DNA from: Aulostomus chinensis
Taxonomy: Eukaryota > Chordata > Actinopteri > Syngnathiformes > Aulostomidae
Direction: 5' to 3'
Assembly (NCBI GenBank): GCA_037954235.1
Contig: JBBMOA010000017.1
Coordinates: 13,918,527-13,982,526 of the forward strand
Length of the DNA stretch: 64,000 nucleotides
The notes under the pieces: generated by a model
The model's database searches: none
Told to the model about the DNA's origin: nothing
Seen by the model: the letters and a program-made list of their open reading frames with translations, nothing else
Shown here: positions 60,669 to 64,000 of the stretch, piece after piece
Layout of the letters: each line of letters opens with the position of its first letter
Position numbering within the stretch: position 1 is the first letter of the stretch
Program-made: the position numbers and the translations under genes

Positions 60669-61992
60669 AAAATTCAAACATGATCCATTTTAAGAAAGTA
60701 ATTTCATGGTTTATTTGCCTTCTTTGCACCAAATGGAGTTCTGATTGAAGCCAGTGTGAGTTGAAATCATAAGTGTGGCCCAAAATCTATTTTATTTTGA
60801 AAGAAACAAAAGCCTTTTGTTGTTGAACGCTACACTATTTGGAATGTATTTGCTGCAAGAGAGCAGTTCAAGAACATTCACAGTCAGTGACATCACTAGA
60901 ATCAGGTTAATGGTTTTAACTGTGAGTCTGATAACTGATAAACTGCATATTTTTCTTCTGTCTGTTCTGCTCTCTTTGACAAATTGCTGTCAGCTGATTA
61001 TTTACACAACAGTTTGTAGAGAGAATCACACAAATGAAATTCAAGACCAAACACCAGGCAGGAAGAAAAAGACAGCACACGGCCAGTGTTCCTGAGATGA
61101 GCAAACACGTGATAAATAACTGAATATACAAAAGAAAAATAAAATATTTTTTTCTGCTTCCCGCGTTGAACAGGTCTGTTATTCCTGCAGAGACACTTGA
61201 GTTGCAAAGTAAAGGTGTGTGCCAGGGACGCCATGCGCCCGCAGATAGCAAAATGGTTTCTCTGCTGCAGCTTGACTGTATTAAATGACACAGATCCACT
61301 TTCTAATCATTTGTTACACAACAAGTGAACGCACCACTGAATCCGCGTATTTAGAATCCTGACCCTGGTCCTCTGTAACTTCGGAACACGTTCATTTGTT
61401 AACAGCCTTCTGGGTTGAAATGTGTCATTTAAACAGGTTCACGGATAATTCTTGGATGCCTGCAGGCTACATGAAACCGATATTAATTGTGTGAATGACT
61501 TTTTAAAGAATTAGAATTAAACCTATTTGTCTTGCTCTACATTCTACGATGTGTCACCTCCATCTTTCACTTTACGCACGAGAATATGGAGCGTTCGGCC
61601 AAATCTGTGCTAAAATCTGGGGGGAAATGCATAAAATGAGACTGATGTGAATATTTTAATCGTATTGAAGAAAGTCGGGCGCCTTGAAATTGGACGCTCT
61701 GTTGAGAAATGACCTCATATGCTGGTCAATCATCGGGCACAAAAGAGTTTAGACATCGATCGTGTTTCTCCAGGATTCATGCGCTTATGCACTTTTAATT
61801 CGGTTTATGTCCTTTACTGACCCAATGCGACACAAAACTTGCACCTTTAATGTGTTTCCACTTTTCAGTCATGAGGTCCAAACTCTCAATCAACTCGGCT
61901 CGCAAACAGCCAAGTCCAAAACCAGAAGTCACAAATGTATGTCTCTATATTTCTAAACTCGAGTGCGTCAGTGTCCGAGTGGCAGCGCTTAC

Positions 61993-62110
61993 CATCAGTA
62001 GAGGTCCAGGTATCCTCAAATGAAGTGAATATCAAATGGAATGTAAGAGAGTCCAGGCGTAAAGCCGAAAAACGCCGAAATGAGCCTTAAAGGAGAAGCT
62101 GGGTGCCTTC
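61993..62110 (-). other. bmp4: bmp4 non-coding exon 1 (5' end not resolved)
   Basis: A consensus donor on the minus strand (CTGATG|GTAAGC) puts the exon end at 61,993. The sequence upstream to about 62,230 is relatively CpG-rich for this window, as expected for a Bmp4 first exon and promoter. The 5' boundary given is only nominal; transcription could start anywhere up to about 62,400. The last three bases of the exon are ATG, which opens a short frame continuing into exon 2. Confidence 0.55.
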
Positions 62111-62430
62111 TGGGCTCATTAATCCCTTCTTGTCGCGGCCGAGCTGGTTCGGAGGGAAGCTCGGCGATCAGCGACCTTTTCAATCCGTCTCTGGTTCAGT
62201 TCGTGCGGGCTGCAGGCGGTGCGTAAGACGGCCAGACTTTTTCCAAATGATCCAGCATCTATGGCCCCTTGCAGTTTTTATGTGTCCGCCCAATTTGCCC
62301 TCCCTGCCTCCTCCTCCTCCTCCTCCCTCCCTCCCCGACTCCCACCTCCCTCATCTGTCTCAAACACCTTGGATAACCCCCCTTCTCTCCTCCTCCGCCT
62401 TAAATAAAAGCAGCTCATTGCGCGCAGATT
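62111..62430 (-). promoter_or_regulatory. bmp4: putative bmp4 core promoter region
   Basis: This lies immediately upstream of the inferred first exon. The right part (about 62,296-62,400) is a pyrimidine-rich run on the plus strand with repeated CTCC units, so it is purine-rich (GGAG) in the direction of the gene. The left part (62,130-62,230) holds a cluster of CpGs. A TTTATTTAA stretch near 62,400-62,408 on the minus strand is the only TATA-like sequence seen and is weak. Mammalian BMP4 promoters are GC-rich and lack a strong TATA box, which fits. The assignment is by position only. Confidence 0.4.
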
Positions 62431-64000
62431 TTTTTTTTCTGCTTCATTATGTGAAACTTGGTGATTCTACTGTGAATAACAAATACTCGACTGAATCTAC
62501 ATTTGAATGCTGGGATGCTGCCAGTAAGCCGCTGGGAGACACCGAGCTACCTTAAATATGAACTACTGGGCCAAATATAATAAAAACGTGAAACTCAAAT
62601 AAGAAAGTAAATAAACAAACATGACGTTATAACAATGGATCATATCGAAAAATTCCAGAAATCTGTTTTTTTTTAAAGTAAAATAAGAGTTGTTTAATAT
62701 TTAGAATAAGAATCTATGCACTTTAGTGCCCAAAAAAAAAAGTCCCCTATTATTGTTTCTGCCCCACAAATAACCAGAATTAAACCCAAAATTGAAGTTT
62801 TGGATCAACTTTGGTCTATCAAATTATATCCAGTCAAGTTTTATTGCTGTTTTGAATAAAGACATAAAATTAGGTAGTAAAATGGCACCAGTAGGCCCTC
62901 TTAAAAAGGCACAAATAATCATAAAAAAGATGCAATAAAAGAGCAAGAAATGCAATAATAACAAATATAAGCCAACGTCACGTGCATAGAATATATGATA
63001 CAAATGTACATCAGATTTAAAAAAAACAACAAAGACCCCCCAAAAAAATCATGGTCTGCTTAAGATGCAATACAATATAACTTCATGGACTATTATATGT
63101 AAAACATGGAAGAATAACGAGTTACTAAATAAGATACAGAGCCATTAGAAACCCTGCATTGTCGCTAAGAACATGTGTGTCTTGTTTTATTTTATTAGAT
63201 TGATACTTTATTTTATTTTCTGTTTTATTTTGTTTGTTAGTTTGTTTGTTTTTAAAGCTTCATCGAAGGAAAATTTTATTTATCTATTCCAAACGTTGGA
63301 GCCGCCGCTTTAGTACTTTTAACCTTTCATTTTATTCCAAAGACAAAAGTGGTGACAGTTATTTGGATGTGTGGCTTTTATAGAGTCCACTTTGAGCTCG
63401 TCATGGATATGAAGAACGGGAGGGGGGGGGGGGGGGGGGAAGGCGTTTGCTGTGTTTTTGCGACTCGTTATTTTTACATGCTCATAGATTTTAGGGGCAG
63501 TAATAAACCAAAGAGTGGTTGCAAAACAAATAATTGGCCTTAAAAGAGGACATTGTCCTATTAAATCTCACTGGATCAGTTTATTTTAAACGCTATGACT
63601 TTAATTTGCCATTGTCTAATGGTCGTAGCTTCGAAAAGTCAAAGTCAAACTCAGTGTGTGTCTTACTGCTTGACTCACATTGTGGAACCTTGATTTCATT
63701 TGTCTGTTTACTACTCAGCAATAACATAAACACCTCATCATATCATGACCCCCCCCCCCAAAAAAAAATCATACACTTTATCATACATGTTCATCTTTAA
63801 GTTCGTATCTTGTTTGACTTTGCAAAAATCCGAACAGACTGATTGGATTACTGTTTCCCTAAACGCGGGTCAACAAATTTCTACTCCTTCTACTGAGCAG
63901 CAGGCCAAACTATAACACCAGAATTTCAGAATAACCATTTCAGCATTGCTTCTGTGCCATTATCACCAGAATGTCTTTGGACTTTGTCTGCTGTTTTACT
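62431..64000. other. 5' flank of bmp4, gene-free
   Basis: AT-rich sequence with no coding frame of note. It contains a G run (63,422-63,439), a C run (63,750-63,759) and T/A-rich stretches around 63,180-63,260. No repeat family recognised. Confidence 0.5.
63420..63439 (+). repeat. poly(G) run
   Basis: AGG followed by a continuous G stretch, about 18-19 G in total, in otherwise AT-rich DNA. Confidence 0.9.

Larger units (their letters stand above)
58233..61992 (-). other. bmp4: bmp4 intron 1
   Basis: Bounded by GTAAGC (donor, 61,992) and TTTCAG (acceptor, 58,233). It holds five simple-repeat arrays and one dispersed-repeat copy (60,452-60,668), listed separately. The part near exon 1 (about 61,170-61,800) is repeat-free and could carry proximal regulatory sites. 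Confidence 0.65.
58185..61995 (-). other. upstream ORF 1 of bmp4 mRNA (spliced, 16 codons)
   Basis: The ATG is formed by the last three bases of exon 1 (61,995-61,993). After splicing to 58,232 the frame reads GAA CAG GGT and so on, and ends in TAA at 58,187-58,185, for a 16-residue peptide. It ends well before the main start codon, so re-initiation would be possible. Its existence depends on the inferred exon 1 donor. It is not expected to be a functional protein. Confidence 0.45.
54005..62400 (-). other. bmp4: bmp4 locus, whole transcription unit (approximate ends)
   Basis: This is a four-exon gene read right to left. Exon 1 is non-coding, ends at 61,993, and its start is not resolved. Exon 2 is non-coding (58,232-58,110). 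Exon 3 carries the start codon (57,479-57,115). Exon 4 carries the rest of the coding region and the 3'UTR (from 55,179 to about 54,005). All three introns follow GT-AG: intron 1 about 3.76 kb, intron 2 about 0.63 kb, intron 3 about 1.94 kb. Two non-coding plus two coding exons is the usual vertebrate BMP4 layout. No other gene is visible in the window, so bmp4 has at least 54 kb of gene-free DNA on its 3' side. The left limit is set by the polyadenylation signal; the right limit is a guess from the GC-rich stretch upstream of exon 1. Confidence 0.9.

Overview
The window looks like teleost fish nuclear DNA, probably a percomorph. One developmental gene, bmp4, sits at the right-hand end beside about 54 kb with no recognisable gene. 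The fish assignment rests on the encoded protein and on the repeat content: many long CA/GT microsatellites, a relic L2-type LINE, an internally deleted hAT element and a TTAA-flanked MITE of a kind common in fish. No prokaryotic or viral gene organisation is present. Apart from bmp4, every long open frame is simple-sequence repeat, antisense to bmp4, or free of family resemblance.

Layout. From 1 to about 54,000: a gene desert downstream (3') of bmp4. It holds microsatellites, a hAT relic (19,028-19,927), an L2 3' end (26,510-27,394), a 356-bp TTAA MITE (31,086-31,441), a compound GATA/GACA/GA satellite (38,775-39,025), a 20-bp perfect hairpin (44,115-44,165) and several low-repeat stretches rich in homeodomain-type motifs that could be conserved enhancers. 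From about 54,005 to 62,400: bmp4 on the minus strand. Coding exons are 57,472-57,115 and 55,179-54,338, joined in phase 1 to encode 399 residues. A non-coding exon lies at 58,232-58,110, and a first non-coding exon ends at 61,993. The 3'UTR starts with a 70-bp CA run and ends with a polyadenylation region that closely resembles my recollection of mammalian BMP4. From 62,400 to 64,000: 5' flank without a gene.

Biology. Bmp4 is a secreted TGF-beta family morphogen for dorsoventral patterning, skeleton, heart and sense organs. An isolated bmp4 flanked by a large desert fits the known long-range regulation of this locus. I found no new multi-gene system. The most useful observations concern the bmp4 transcript: two small upstream open reading frames, one overlapping the start codon; the conserved 3'UTR end; and the CA tract beside the stop codon. 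Splice sites, reading frames and repeat ends were read directly from the bases. Comparisons with other species are from memory and are marked as such.
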